A stretch of 52,345 nt of DNA from an uncultured Parcubacteria group bacterium (GTDB lineage Bacteria > Patescibacteriota > Minisyncoccia > UBA6257 > 2-01-FULL-56-20), in assembly GCA_903911245.1 (NCBI GenBank), contig CAIWCR010000017.1:1-52345 (forward strand), in the 5' to 3' direction. The first letter of the stretch is position 1. Each line of letters begins with the position of its first letter. This document shows positions 43,157-51,516 of this stretch, in pieces. Made by a program: the position numbers and the translations under genes. The notes beneath the pieces are model-generated. The model was given only the letters and a program-made list of their open reading frames with translations. It had not been told where the DNA came from and did not search any database.

Positions 43157-43740
43157 GTTCCTTTCCTAGACTGAAACTTCGGATGAGACACAATAAGATG
43201 CAACACGACCGACTGAAACGCTTCAGAATGCGGGGTTACTGTATTGGGATTTACAACGGGAACAATAACGCACGCATCGGCAATTTTTGCAGTATATCCT
43301 CCATCACGACCAACAACGCCAAAAATTTTCGCCCCAACTTCTTTTGCAAATTTTAATGCTTCAACAATATTGGTACTTATATTACTATCCAAGCTTCCTC
43401 CACCAACCGACAAAACGAGCACCGCGTCATTTCCGCTAAGACGACTAACCGAAAGCCAATTGGAAAACGCCGTATGAAACCCATCGTCATTCGTTCGTGC
43501 GGTAAGCTCCGATACATTATCAACCGGCGTATACGATTCGATTGAAGCAAGTTTTCGAAAATCATTTACTGCATGACTTGCTTGCCCGGCACTCCCACCA
43601 ACGCCCAAGAAAAAAAGTCTCCCCTTTCGATCTCGAAGATCCCTTAGCATCTCTATCATTTTGTTGATTTCATTCTGATCAAGCTTTTCCGCAATAGCCT
43701 GCGTCTCTTTTAAATAAGAATCGATATAATCTTTATACAT
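43135..43740 (-). CDS. SIS-domain sugar-phosphate isomerase-like protein (201 aa)
   Basis: SIS fold: RLFFLGVGGSAGQASHAVND at residues 40-58, AVLVLSVGGGSLDSNIST near 105. A relative of phosphoheptose isomerase often linked to HddA-type heptose clusters. The window also has a standard GmhA at 31555, so this could be the cluster's own isomerase or a regulator of sugar phosphates. It sits between transaldolase and GmhB genes. Confidence 0.82.
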   Translation of the reverse strand: MYKDYIDSYLKETQAIAEKLDQNEINKMIEMLRDLRDRKGRLFFLGVGGSAGQASHAVNDFRKLASIESYTPVDNVSELTARTNDDGFHTAFSNWLSVSRLSGNDAVLVLSVGGGSLDSNISTNIVEALKFAKEVGAKIFGVVGRDGGYTAKIADACVIVPVVNPNTVTPHSEAFQSVVLHLIVSHPKFQSRKGTWELIQK

Positions 43741-43751
43741 ATTTTTATAAT

Positions 43752-44480
43752 TTATGATTCATAAAGGGTATATCCGACTTTCTGCCCGTCATCATAAAAC
43801 ATTTTGACCGTTTGTACCGAAAACTCATGGAGATCGAGTCCAATATTTTCCATTTTTTTCAAAATGTCGGGCGATACCGTAATAATATCTGAACCGGCTT
43901 CTTCGGCATGATAAATATTCAAAAGCTCACGCGGACTTGCCCAAAGAAGCTCAAAATTCGGGTTATCGGCCAATAGCGCCTTTGCTTCTTTCATCACTGG
44001 AAGAGGATCAATTCCCGTATCTGCGATACGACCGGCAAAAACAGAAATAATTGCGGGAACATCAACACGCAATGCCTTTTTTGTATTCTCAACCTGCTGA
44101 AGCGTAAAAATTGCCGTGACATTCAGTTTTATTCCATCATGAGAAAGCTTTTTAATAAGATCGTACGACGGCTCCTTTTTGGTGTTCATAACCGGAATCT
44201 TTACATAAACATTCGGCGCCCATGAAGCAATCAACCGCGCCTGGCGTTCCATCTCAACAAAATCATCCGAAAAAACCTCGAACGAAACCGGTCTGTCTTT
44301 TATCTCTGCAAGAATTTCTTTCGCGAATCCAGCGTAATCAGTAACTCCCGCCTTACGCATAAGCGTCGGATTCGTAGTAAATCCTTTTATAAGGGGGTCA
44401 TTGGCAAGTTCCAATATGCTCGCCTTCTCTGCCCCATCAGCAAAGATTTTTATATTCAGTTCCTCTATTTTTTTAGGCAT
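43752..44480 (-). CDS. Transaldolase-like protein (242 aa)
   Basis: Class I aldolase fold of the short transaldolase/fructose-6-phosphate aldolase type: KIFADGAEKASILELANDPLIKGFTTNPTLMRKAG split over residues 10-45, KIPVMNTKKEPSYD with the Schiff-base Lys region, NVTAIFTLQQV, and SVFAGRIADTG. It could make sedoheptulose-7-phosphate together with the split transketolase. The start at 44480 is taken because an in-frame start at 44528 would overlap the kinase gene. Confidence 0.86.
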   Translation of the reverse strand: MPKKIEELNIKIFADGAEKASILELANDPLIKGFTTNPTLMRKAGVTDYAGFAKEILAEIKDRPVSFEVFSDDFVEMERQARLIASWAPNVYVKIPVMNTKKEPSYDLIKKLSHDGIKLNVTAIFTLQQVENTKKALRVDVPAIISVFAGRIADTGIDPLPVMKEAKALLADNPNFELLWASPRELLNIYHAEEAGSDIITVSPDILKKMENIGLDLHEFSVQTVKMFYDDGQKVGYTLYES

Positions 44481-44490
44481 GATATGGAAA

Positions 44491-45477
44491 TTAAAGGTCG
44501 ACAAGAATTTTTGATCCTTCAAAATCAAAGCGATATCTCATTTCACGCAAACCAAGCTTTCTCATCTCCTCGCGAAACGCGCGATGATTATTCGGAACAT
44601 AAAAAGCGAAAAAGCCTCCTCCTCCAGCGCCAGAAATCTTGCCACCCAAAGCGCCATGCGAAAGCGCCTCGGCATAAATTCTATCAAATTCAGGATTGCT
44701 CATTTTATTCGATATCTTCTTCTTGTGCTGCCAATGAGCATCAAATTTTCGGCCCACCATATCAATATCACCGCTTTCCACGGCTTCAAGAATCTCATAG
44801 CCGATTTCTTTGATGTAATGCATGCTTCCAATCACTTCTTTCTTGTCCTCCGCGGCCGCTTTCGTTTGTTCGCTCAAAATTATATCGGCGCTTCGCGTAA
44901 CGCCGGTAAAGAAAAGGAGGATGTTTTGATTAAGTTCGTCAGCAACCTCCATAGAAACATTCGCTTTGCGGACTTTCACGCTGCCATCTTTTCCGATATC
45001 AATAACCGTGAGACCCCCAAGAGCTGCCATATATGGATCCTGTTTTCCGATTGGACGCTTCAAGATTTCCGCCTCAATTTTAAAATCTTCTTCCGCAAGC
45101 TGACTGAGAGAAATATATTCATGTTTAAGCGCGTGTATCGCGTGAAGCAATCCTACAGAATAACAACTCGATGAACCAAGGCCAGTTCCAGCGGGAACAT
45201 CCGCAAGAGAACTTACGTCAATATTGTTTTCTATTCCAGTAAACCGAAGAACTTCTTTTGCGATGTCATGCTGAAGATCATTAATGTGTTCTACGGTTTC
45301 CGATTTTGAATACTTAACACGGACCAGAGAGTCGACAAAGGGCCGGGCCACATCAATAAACATATACTTATCGATTCCAGCGGCAAAGATAAATCCCCCA
45401 TGTTTTTCGTAATACGAAGGTAGGTCAGTGCCACCGCCGCCTAATGTTACCCGAAAAGGGGTTCGCGTAATAATCAT
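44491..45477 (-). CDS. hddA: D-glycero-D-manno-heptose 7-phosphate kinase (HddA-like, GHMP family)
   Basis: GHMP kinase adding the 1-phosphate to heptose-7-phosphate in the GDP-heptose route. Motif 1 RTPFRVTLGGGGTDLPSY at residues 5-22, motif 2 VPAGTGLGSSSCYSVGLL near 95, motif 3 KISGAGGGGFFAFYVP near 285. 328 aa. First gene of the minus-strand run that includes the transaldolase, SIS, GmhB and HddC genes. Confidence 0.92.
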   Translation of the reverse strand: MIITRTPFRVTLGGGGTDLPSYYEKHGGFIFAAGIDKYMFIDVARPFVDSLVRVKYSKSETVEHINDLQHDIAKEVLRFTGIENNIDVSSLADVPAGTGLGSSSCYSVGLLHAIHALKHEYISLSQLAEEDFKIEAEILKRPIGKQDPYMAALGGLTVIDIGKDGSVKVRKANVSMEVADELNQNILLFFTGVTRSADIILSEQTKAAAEDKKEVIGSMHYIKEIGYEILEAVESGDIDMVGRKFDAHWQHKKKISNKMSNPEFDRIYAEALSHGALGGKISGAGGGGFFAFYVPNNHRAFREEMRKLGLREMRYRFDFEGSKILVDL

Positions 45478-45578
45478 TTAATTTATATATTTCATATTAT
45501 TACCTTATATCACGAATGGTAAACCCGTTTTATCAATTTGTAAACCTAATAAATTTTTGCATATTCCCATCTTTTTGC

Positions 45579-45584
45579 TATACT
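45579..45584 (+). promoter_or_regulatory. -10 box of the tRNA-binding protein gene (leaderless)
   Basis: TTGCAT (45557-45562), 16-nt spacer, TATACT, 7 nt before the ATG at 45592. Confidence 0.65.
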
Positions 45585-45591
45585 CTTTCGG

Positions 45592-45978
45592 ATGACTATC
45601 GATGAATTCCAAAAAGTCGACCTACGGGTCGGAAAAATAATTTCAGCGGAACGCGTAGAGGGCTCGGAAAAGCTCTTAAAGCTGCAGGTTGATATCGGGG
45701 AGAAAAAATCGCTCTTACCAGGCGCTGATGAGGAGATTTCGCCAGACGGCAATGGGGAAGAAATTCCTACAACGCGACAGATTCTTTCTGGCATTGCAAA
45801 AGCATACGCTCCGGAAGATATGATCGGAAAAGAAGTAGTCGTCATCGTAAATCTTGAGCCACGCATGATGATGGGCATGGAAAGCCAAGGAATGCTTCTT
45901 GCGGCGCACGGCGAAAATGGAGAACCAGTACTTCTCGGAGTCGAGCGAGAAGTGAGTCCTGGGTCGAAGATCAGTTAA
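45592..45978 (+). CDS. tRNA-binding domain protein (MetG C-terminal/Trbp111-like)
   Basis: OB-fold protein like the C-terminal domain of methionyl-tRNA synthetase: TIDEFQKVDLRVGKIISAER, GSEKLLKLQVDIG, and VVIVNLEPRMMMGMESQGML. Stand-alone, 128 aa; binds tRNA without sequence preference and may help MetG. Contains an unusually long insertion (about residues 40-60) in the middle. Leaderless promoter. Confidence 0.9.
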   Translation: MTIDEFQKVDLRVGKIISAERVEGSEKLLKLQVDIGEKKSLLPGADEEISPDGNGEEIPTTRQILSGIAKAYAPEDMIGKEVVVIVNLEPRMMMGMESQGMLLAAHGENGEPVLLGVEREVSPGSKIS

Positions 45979-46005
45979 AAGAAGTTAGAAATTGAGACTG
46001 GAAGC

Positions 46006-46034
46006 ATGGATCCCGGCCTTCGCCGGGATGACAG
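46006..46034. repeat. GTCATCC-type palindromic repeat, copy 7
   Basis: ATGGATCCCGG-CCTTCG-CCGGGATGACA. An inverted orientation of the family in the gap upstream of the FKBP gene. Confidence 0.7.
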
Positions 46035-46078
46035 AAGGGAAAATAAAGAAAAAAGAAGAAATACAAACTCTAAAAACT

Positions 46079-46570
46079 ATGAAAAAGTCGATAAATATTA
46101 TTATTTTTATTGTGCTCGGCATTGCGGTCATTAGCATTGGTATGTGGTATAACGGAAAAGTTTCAAACGAGAATCAGGCTGTTGCCACCGAACAAGGCAT
46201 GGCTGCAAAACAAGCACAATCACAAATTATGGAAAACCTCAAAACTGAAGATTTAGTCGTCGGTACGGGCGCAGAAGCAAAAAATGGTGACACGGTCAGT
46301 GTAAACTATGTCGGCACACTCGATAACGGCACAAAATTCGATAGTTCATACGATCGGAATCAGCCGTTCAGTTTCCTCTTGGGAGCTGGACAGGTAATTA
46401 AAGGATGGGATATGGGCGTTCTCGGCATGAAAGTCGGAGGAAAGCGCACGCTTACCATCCCCTCGGAACTCGGCTATGGCGCAAGTGGAGCCGGTGGCGT
46501 CATTCCCCCGAATGCAACATTGCATTTTACGGTTGAACTTTTGTCGGTCGGAACAAGTACTGCAAAATAA
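46079..46570 (+). CDS. Membrane-anchored FKBP-type peptidyl-prolyl isomerase (163 aa)
   Basis: Protein-folding helper acting outside the membrane. N-terminal helix (residues 5-22), a linker, and an FKBP domain: DTVSVNYVGTLDNGTKFDSSYDR, FLLGAGQVIKGWDMGVLGMKVGGKR split over residues 98-125, and GYGASGAGGVIPPNATLHF. The start is placed at 46079; the longer open frame upstream only reads through the palindromic repeat. A perfect terminator follows. Confidence 0.92.
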   Translation: MKKSINIIIFIVLGIAVISIGMWYNGKVSNENQAVATEQGMAAKQAQSQIMENLKTEDLVVGTGAEAKNGDTVSVNYVGTLDNGTKFDSSYDRNQPFSFLLGAGQVIKGWDMGVLGMKVGGKRTLTIPSELGYGASGAGGVIPPNATLHFTVELLSVGTSTAK

Positions 46571-46590
46571 TAATTGCATTTTCGGATTAT

Positions 46591-46626
46591 AAAACAGCCG
46601 CCCATGTGGGCGGCTGTTTTATTTTT
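46591..46626. terminator. Strong terminator between FKBP and the surface-protein gene
   Basis: AAAACAGCCGCCC-atgt-GGGCGGCTGTTTT, a 13-bp stem followed by ATTTTT. Works for the FKBP gene and, with A/T runs on both sides, probably for the convergent gene too. Confidence 0.85.
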
Positions 46627-46631
46627 AAGCA

Positions 46632-47888
46632 TTAAAGCGGGTAACGAATAATAACAATACCCGAGCCGCCAGCACTGCCACTATTTGGGCTACCAGCACC
46701 ATCTCCTCCATTACCAGTATTAGCAGCACCACTGCTTGCTCCTCCCCAACCATCACCACCACCGTTACCACCAGTGGCATACATAACGGACGATCCGCTA
46801 ATAGAATATGCTAATCCAGAGCCTCCGGTGGTATATCCTCCATTATTCTGAACTGAGTTAGAACCAACCGAACCAGCTCCACCGCCACCGCCACCTGTCT
46901 GTGCGGTTGTTGCAGAACCATTAGCATATCCTCCTGAGTTTCCCTGACCAGAAGTACCCACTCCGGGATTTCCTGGGTTCGAATATCCAGAGGCGCCGCC
47001 GCCAGACCCGCCGGTAGCGCCACTTCCACCAGAATAGTTACCGCCTCCGCCTCCGCCTTTTGCCGTTATGCTTGAAAAAATGGAATCTCCGCCGTTTGGA
47101 GCTGAACCGCCATTCGATGTTGCCCCTGCGCCACCAGCACCGACGGTAATCGTATAGCTCCCTGGTATGACCGAAAGAGAAGAGACATAAACCAACCCTC
47201 CCGCGCCACCGCCACCGCCGACAACAAGTGCCTCAACATTACCACCGTTGGTGACCGTAAAAGTGCCGCTTGTCGTAAAAGTATGAATGCGATACCCCCC
47301 GACATCAGCAACTGTGCCGCCGGTTGCAGAAAAAGAGCCAATACCAATCCACGATCCATTATAGTATTCAATTTTCCCTGTGGTTGTATTCAGTCGAATC
47401 ATTCCACTTGCAGGACTCGAAGGACGCTGCGCGGTCGTTCCGGCAGGGATTTTTATAGAACCCGTACCGGCAATATCCAGGCTGGCAGCCGGACTCGTTG
47501 TTCCAATACCAACACTACCAGAATTGGTTACTGTTATAGCAGAAGTTGAACTCCCACCGTTGTAAACATCAAGATTGAATCGATTACTGGTATCGGTACG
47601 AAGCCCCCAATAGCCGTTACTGCCCAGAAACTCGCCACCCAAGGCGGTATCTGATTTTGCCTTGCTGGAATAGACCGTTCCCGTCACTTCAAGCTTCTGA
47701 CTCGGGCTATTCGTCCCTATCCCCACATTTCCTGCGGTGTAGTACATAGAGGTTCCACTCAAGAGCCAGAAGATGGGATTACCATTGGGAGGTTGATTAG
47801 ATCCAGGACTTGAGAAAGCAAAGCTTGCTATCGCTCCTGCAAAGGAGCCTATGAGGATACTTAAGAAAGGTGTTTTGAGCTTATTCAT
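46632..47888 (-). CDS. Glycine-rich surface protein (418 aa), stalk paralogue of the tail-collar protein
   Basis: N-terminal anchor helix, then a stalk closely related to that of the 19619-20386 protein (FWLLSGTSMYYTAGNVGIGT), repeated SVGIGTTSPAASLDIAG-type units, and a glycine-rich C-terminal domain from about residue 200 (IHTFTTSGTFTV, then GGGGGAGG stretches with Asn/Ser). The long Gly runs resemble adhesive or matrix proteins. The ATG at 47888 is chosen by alignment with the paralogue; a TATAAT lies about 30 nt upstream. Exposed on the cell surface. Confidence 0.82.
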   Translation of the reverse strand: MNKLKTPFLSILIGSFAGAIASFAFSSPGSNQPPNGNPIFWLLSGTSMYYTAGNVGIGTNSPSQKLEVTGTVYSSKAKSDTALGGEFLGSNGYWGLRTDTSNRFNLDVYNGGSSTSAITVTNSGSVGIGTTSPAASLDIAGTGSIKIPAGTTAQRPSSPASGMIRLNTTTGKIEYYNGSWIGIGSFSATGGTVADVGGYRIHTFTTSGTFTVTNGGNVEALVVGGGGGAGGLVYVSSLSVIPGSYTITVGAGGAGATSNGGSAPNGGDSIFSSITAKGGGGGGNYSGGSGATGGSGGGASGYSNPGNPGVGTSGQGNSGGYANGSATTAQTGGGGGGAGSVGSNSVQNNGGYTTGGSGLAYSISGSSVMYATGGNGGGDGWGGASSGAANTGNGGDGAGSPNSGSAGGSGIVIIRYPL

Positions 47889-48044
47889 GAAGATACAAGA
47901 GCAGAAGCGGTTGATTATAGGAATTATTATACTATAGATGAAGAAAAAAATATTCATTTTTATACACATCTCGCATAAAATATGCAAAACAATGGACCGA
48001 AATCATATTGGCCCAACGACCTAGAAAATGGTATTCTTCTCTAT

Positions 48045-48587
48045 ATGTCGATAACACCAAGTAATGAAAAGCCCCGCGAGAAAATCACAACCAAGAAGCA
48101 GGTAGTGGCCGGCTTTGTGGTCTATCGAAAAACAAGTGACGGCATAAAATATTTACTTCTTTATAAGCGCGGTAATTATTGGAATTTTCCAAAAGGACAT
48201 TTTGAAGCAGGGGAACGAAGCATCGATGCTGCTCTCCGAGAACTTGAAGAAGAAACTGGCATCAAAAAGTCCGAACTGCGAATCGTTCCAAATTTCCGTG
48301 CTTATGAGCGATTTTATTTCCGCGTCGGCAATGAAGGCATTCATGATACCGTCATCCTTTTCCTCGCAGAAAGCCATAAGGCAGAAATAAAAATCGCTCC
48401 GCGCGAACATAGCGGTTTTGCATGGTTCCTCTACCGCGACGCATTGAATGTCGTTGGAAAAAAATATAAAGATACGCGAAAAGTGTTAAAACAAGCGAAC
48501 GATTTTCTGAATGCGCGGAGCGCCGCACGACACCGGGCGCCACATCCTCCAATTCCTGTTCCACCAAAGAAAAATCCCCTGCCATAA
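48045..48587 (+). CDS. NUDIX hydrolase (180 aa)
   Basis: Hydrolyses nucleoside-diphosphate-linked substrates. NUDIX box GHFEAGERSIDAALRELEEE, then TGI, at residues 48-70; all key Glu are present. The domain starts QVVAGFVVYRK, like bis(5'-nucleosyl)-tetraphosphatase-type members. The basic Pro-rich tail (HPPIPVPPKKNPLP) is unusual. The start at 48045 is set by TTGGCC-18-TATTCT, 7 nt before the ATG (leaderless). The stop lies in the loop of its terminator. Confidence 0.88.
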   Translation: MSITPSNEKPREKITTKKQVVAGFVVYRKTSDGIKYLLLYKRGNYWNFPKGHFEAGERSIDAALRELEEETGIKKSELRIVPNFRAYERFYFRVGNEGIHDTVILFLAESHKAEIKIAPREHSGFAWFLYRDALNVVGKKYKDTRKVLKQANDFLNARSAARHRAPHPPIPVPPKKNPLP

Positions 48588-48606
48588 GACAGGGGATTTT
48601 TCTTTC
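48570..48606. terminator. Terminator overlapping the NUDIX stop codon
   Basis: AAAAATCCCCTG and CAGGGGATTTTT around CCATAAGA, which contains the TAA stop. 12-bp stem followed by CTTTC. Also faces the end of the L20 gene. Confidence 0.85.
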
Positions 48607-48609
48607 GTT

Positions 48610-48957
48610 CTATTTTTTTACAAACTCGACAACCTTTTTGAAGACCTCTGGTTCGTTTTCTGCAAGATCGGCAAGAATCTTCCGATCAATTATCACCTCT
48701 TTCTTTTTGAGTGCAGCAATGAACTTGCTGTAATTCATTCCTTCGGGTCGAATCGCGGCATTAATCTTTACATTCCATAGAGAACGGAAAGTGCGCTTCT
48801 TTTCTTTGCGCCCCTGAAACATGTGCGTCCACGCATGAAGCAATGCTTCTTTTGCTGCACGTTCTTTCGATTTGCGCCCCCACTTAAACCCCTTCGTACT
48901 CTTAAGGACGCTCCTTCGACGCTTATTCGCAATGGTACCGCGTTTAACTCGTGGCAT
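48610..48957 (-). CDS. rplT: 50S ribosomal protein L20
   Basis: bL20, a 23S rRNA-binding protein needed for early 50S assembly. Typical MPRVKRGTIANKRRRSVLK start, KGFKWGRKSKERAAKEALLHA and INAAIRPEGMNYSKFIAALK. 115 aa is normal. In many bacteria L20 represses its own operon with L35 and IF3; here infC is not next to it. Confidence 0.97.
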   Translation of the reverse strand: MPRVKRGTIANKRRRSVLKSTKGFKWGRKSKERAAKEALLHAWTHMFQGRKEKKRTFRSLWNVKINAAIRPEGMNYSKFIAALKKKEVIIDRKILADLAENEPEVFKKVVEFVKK

Positions 48958-48963
48958 AGTAGT

Positions 48964-49137
48964 TTAATAGCTTTTAAGTTTCTTCAACGGATAATCGAGT
49001 GATTGACTCTTTCTCAGTCCCTGGATAGCTCGTCCATTTTTTCGCGTTCGAAAATGGCTCGCGCCCATTCCGCGGCGGACCGCTTTTCCATTCTTCGTAA
49101 TTCGTATGCGTTTTGAAACGCTTTTTGCAATTGACAT
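48964..49137 (-). CDS. rpmI: 50S ribosomal protein L35
   Basis: bL35, small basic protein of the large subunit. KSVSKRIRITKNGKAVRRGMGASHFRTRK split over residues 5-33, and the end KKLKSY resembles the usual LPY tail. The start at 49137 gives a 57-aa protein of normal length. Promoter TTGCAA-17-TATACT lies at 49196-49168, with a leader of about 25 nt. L20 follows 6 nt later. Confidence 0.9.
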   Translation of the reverse strand: MSIAKSVSKRIRITKNGKAVRRGMGASHFRTRKNGRAIQGLRKSQSLDYPLKKLKSY

Positions 49138-49167
49138 AATTTTAGTTTGCCTATGAATACAAGAGGG

Positions 49168-49196
49168 AGTATATCGCAATGCCGCTTTATTTGCAA
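49168..49196 (-). promoter_or_regulatory. Promoter of rpmI-rplT
   Basis: Minus strand TTGCAA (49196-49191), 17-nt spacer, TATACT (49173-49168). Confidence 0.7.
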
Positions 49197-49226
49197 GCCC
49201 AATCTGAGTTTTTCAAAAGGTCTCAT

Positions 49227-49257
49227 TTATACAAGCTCCGAGATGGAGCTTGTATAA
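49227..49257. terminator. 13-bp hairpin between the TPR-like gene and rpmI
   Basis: TTATACAAGCTCC and GGAGCTTGTATAA around GAGAT, a perfect 13-bp stem. It follows the TPR-like gene on the minus strand and precedes the L35 promoter. There is no T-run, so either a weak terminator or a regulatory site. Confidence 0.5.
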
Positions 49258-49285
49258 TATCGATTGCGAAATTTTGATAGCTAGT

Positions 49286-49954
49286 CTAATTTACCTTCTT
49301 AATGGTAGGCGGATTACCCTTCGGCACGCTCGATGACGCTTGCTGAGAAAGAAGTTGTGAAATCCCTCGCTGAACATTCTGGTCGCCTGGCCAATTGGCT
49401 AAGATCCTGCTTCCAATAGAGAGTGCATTTGGAACATCTCCTTTCATGCGATAAACATCGAAAAGCCCATAAAGCACCTGAGGACGATTAGGACCAAGCG
49501 CCACTCCTTGTTCATAGTATTTCTGCGATGCCACAAGATAGACTTTATCACCCGTTCTCGTATATGCCATTTCATTCATTACTCCCATAAGATAAACATC
49601 TTGCCCGAAGCTCATTCCCTTTCCTCTCGCAAGGATAGGATTGAAGTAACTCGTAACATAATCAACAAGTTTTGCGGTGGTGGTCGCATCGTTGCTGCGC
49701 TGAATAAAGCTAAGAACGCTATCTGCCATATTACGAACGATTTCCTCCTGTCCTATAGGAGAAGATGAATCGAGCGGAATCGAAAGCCTTGTCTGAAGAT
49801 CCAAAAGAGAAGAAACAGGGTTTGTCTGCATGCTCTGCAACGTTGCGATATAGGTCTGAGCTTTTCGCATCGGCGAATACGAGCCGTACCACGCAACAAA
49901 AAGAATGAAGATCGAAAGGAAAACGGCGATAATTTCTTTAAGAGTGCGATCCAT
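49286..49954 (-). CDS. Membrane-anchored TPR-like protein (222 aa)
   Basis: One N-terminal helix (residues 8-27), then a helical domain. The C-terminal half has TPR-like helical pairs (KYYEQGVALGPNRPQVLYGL, FDVYRMKGDVPNALSIGSRI), suggesting a protein-protein scaffold outside the membrane. It begins 18 nt after the O-antigen ligase-like gene, the same arrangement seen in ligases that carry their own TPR region, so it may be the ligase partner. Confidence 0.7.
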   Translation of the reverse strand: MDRTLKEIIAVFLSIFILFVAWYGSYSPMRKAQTYIATLQSMQTNPVSSLLDLQTRLSIPLDSSSPIGQEEIVRNMADSVLSFIQRSNDATTTAKLVDYVTSYFNPILARGKGMSFGQDVYLMGVMNEMAYTRTGDKVYLVASQKYYEQGVALGPNRPQVLYGLFDVYRMKGDVPNALSIGSRILANWPGDQNVQRGISQLLSQQASSSVPKGNPPTIKKVN

Positions 49955-49972
49955 GATTATATGAAATAAATA

Positions 49973-51439
49973 TTACGCTTGTTTTTTATCGGCAGAAAAA
50001 TAATATTGGGCAAAGGCAAGGAATAAGAAAAGGGAAAGATACATCGGCAGCACATCGAAAATCGCGACGCCCTGACCGAGGTATGCTACCGGAAGAGAAA
50101 GAATAATTCCACGCTCAAGATAGTGTTTAATATCTTTTGCGTTTCCGGCATTCCTCTTTCGGCTTCGGAAAAATTCATAATAAAAAATTACGAATATTGC
50201 GAGATAAGAAAGCAGGCCAACAATTCCGACTTCTGAGAGATAATCAAAGAAGACGCTGTGTGCGCGATCAAACCATGTCTCTGAAGATTGCCCCGGGTTA
50301 TAAAATTTCGGATTGAAGAATTTATCATAAACCGCAGTAAAGTTTTCTGAACCCCATCCCAAGGCCGGTCTCTCCAAAAAACCCTGCCACGCCTCGCCCC
50401 AAACCCAAAGACGAGTCTTTGCTGTTTGATCAGAAAGGCTCAGCTGTAAAAGTCTGCCCGGAGGCAAGCTCTGCACAAAGGCACTATCCTTAAAGTAGAA
50501 AGCGACACCGCCCAAGACGGCGAGCACCAGGAAGATACCAGCGGACCATTTTCTAATAGAAGTATTTTTCGAAAAAATGAGGTAGACAATCATAACCAAA
50601 ACACTCGCTCCAAGCCCGAGGAACGCGCCACGCGTCTGGCTTAAGATAAAGAAGAAAGCAAAGATTGTGATGAGGGTGCCATAAAAGAAGGCGCGGGCTT
50701 TCCCTTTTGTCCTCGAGAAACCATCTCTCGCAATCCAAAGATAGGCAGCATAAAACATAGCGAAAATAAGATAGGGCGCAACATAAGCCGGATTTCCCAA
50801 TGATCCCTGAAAACGACCATCAATAAGAGTGTGGAAAAAACCGGCAGGAGTGGTACCGCCGCTATAGGGACCAATAAATCCCTGGGCGCCGAAATTCCCA
50901 AACAGGCCGTAAATAATCATCATCCCCGTGGCGATAAGCGAAAATTTGAAAAGATTCCGCCACTCCTCTTCCTTCTTGAAGAAAAGAGAAAGCAAAACAA
51001 AAAAGATATAATAATGAATCGCCTGAAAAACCCCTTCGCCGCGCTCATAGTTTGACCAAAACGCAGCATGTGAATCATATGAAAAAAGCGCTGAGAGACA
51101 GAGAGTGGAAACAAAAACCGAAACCGCAATGAAAATTGGACTTTTTACCACTGACATTACCAACTTCTTTACTTCGCCATCCTTTGCCTCGAATGCCCAC
51201 CATAAGATGAACGATATGAGACCAAGCTCAACCGCAAATCTGAAAAACCAATCTTTTCCTCCTATAAAAGGAAAGAAGATGGAAGTCATCACTATTGTCA
51301 CGGCAAAGACAGCGGTATAGCAATACCACTTTGCAATTCTTGCGAGCGATTGGCCGCGCACCTTTGCAATGATGCCCAGCAATGGGAGTGCTGCAATTAC
51401 CATGAGCACAAACGGATGACTAAAAATAGTATCGGTCAT
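49973..51439 (-). CDS. O-antigen ligase/Wzy-like polymerase family protein (488 aa)
   Basis: Ten to twelve membrane helices, with the large periplasmic loop of the Wzy_C family near residues 320-400 (WVWGEAWQGFLERPALGWGSENF, split in the loop, then FDRAHSVFFDYLSEVGIVGLLSYL). Joins finished glycans to their final carrier or polymerises them. Fits the glycan locus although 5 kb away. TATAAT ends 8 nt before the ATG (leaderless). Confidence 0.9.
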   Translation of the reverse strand: MTDTIFSHPFVLMVIAALPLLGIIAKVRGQSLARIAKWYCYTAVFAVTIVMTSIFFPFIGGKDWFFRFAVELGLISFILWWAFEAKDGEVKKLVMSVVKSPIFIAVSVFVSTLCLSALFSYDSHAAFWSNYERGEGVFQAIHYYIFFVLLSLFFKKEEEWRNLFKFSLIATGMMIIYGLFGNFGAQGFIGPYSGGTTPAGFFHTLIDGRFQGSLGNPAYVAPYLIFAMFYAAYLWIARDGFSRTKGKARAFFYGTLITIFAFFFILSQTRGAFLGLGASVLVMIVYLIFSKNTSIRKWSAGIFLVLAVLGGVAFYFKDSAFVQSLPPGRLLQLSLSDQTAKTRLWVWGEAWQGFLERPALGWGSENFTAVYDKFFNPKFYNPGQSSETWFDRAHSVFFDYLSEVGIVGLLSYLAIFVIFYYEFFRSRKRNAGNAKDIKHYLERGIILSLPVAYLGQGVAIFDVLPMYLSLFLFLAFAQYYFSADKKQA

Positions 51440-51516
51440 TGAGTGAAATTATACATTAGTTTTTAAAACAAATCTACGCAATACAAACTCAGCTGCTTTA
51501 GGATACCAGAAACCTT

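Noticed and set aside
45992..46078. Longer N-terminus for the FKBP protein
   Set aside because: The extra residues (AWIPAFAGMT) are a read-through of the palindromic repeat, a known kind of over-extended start; ATG 46079 begins a normal anchor helix.
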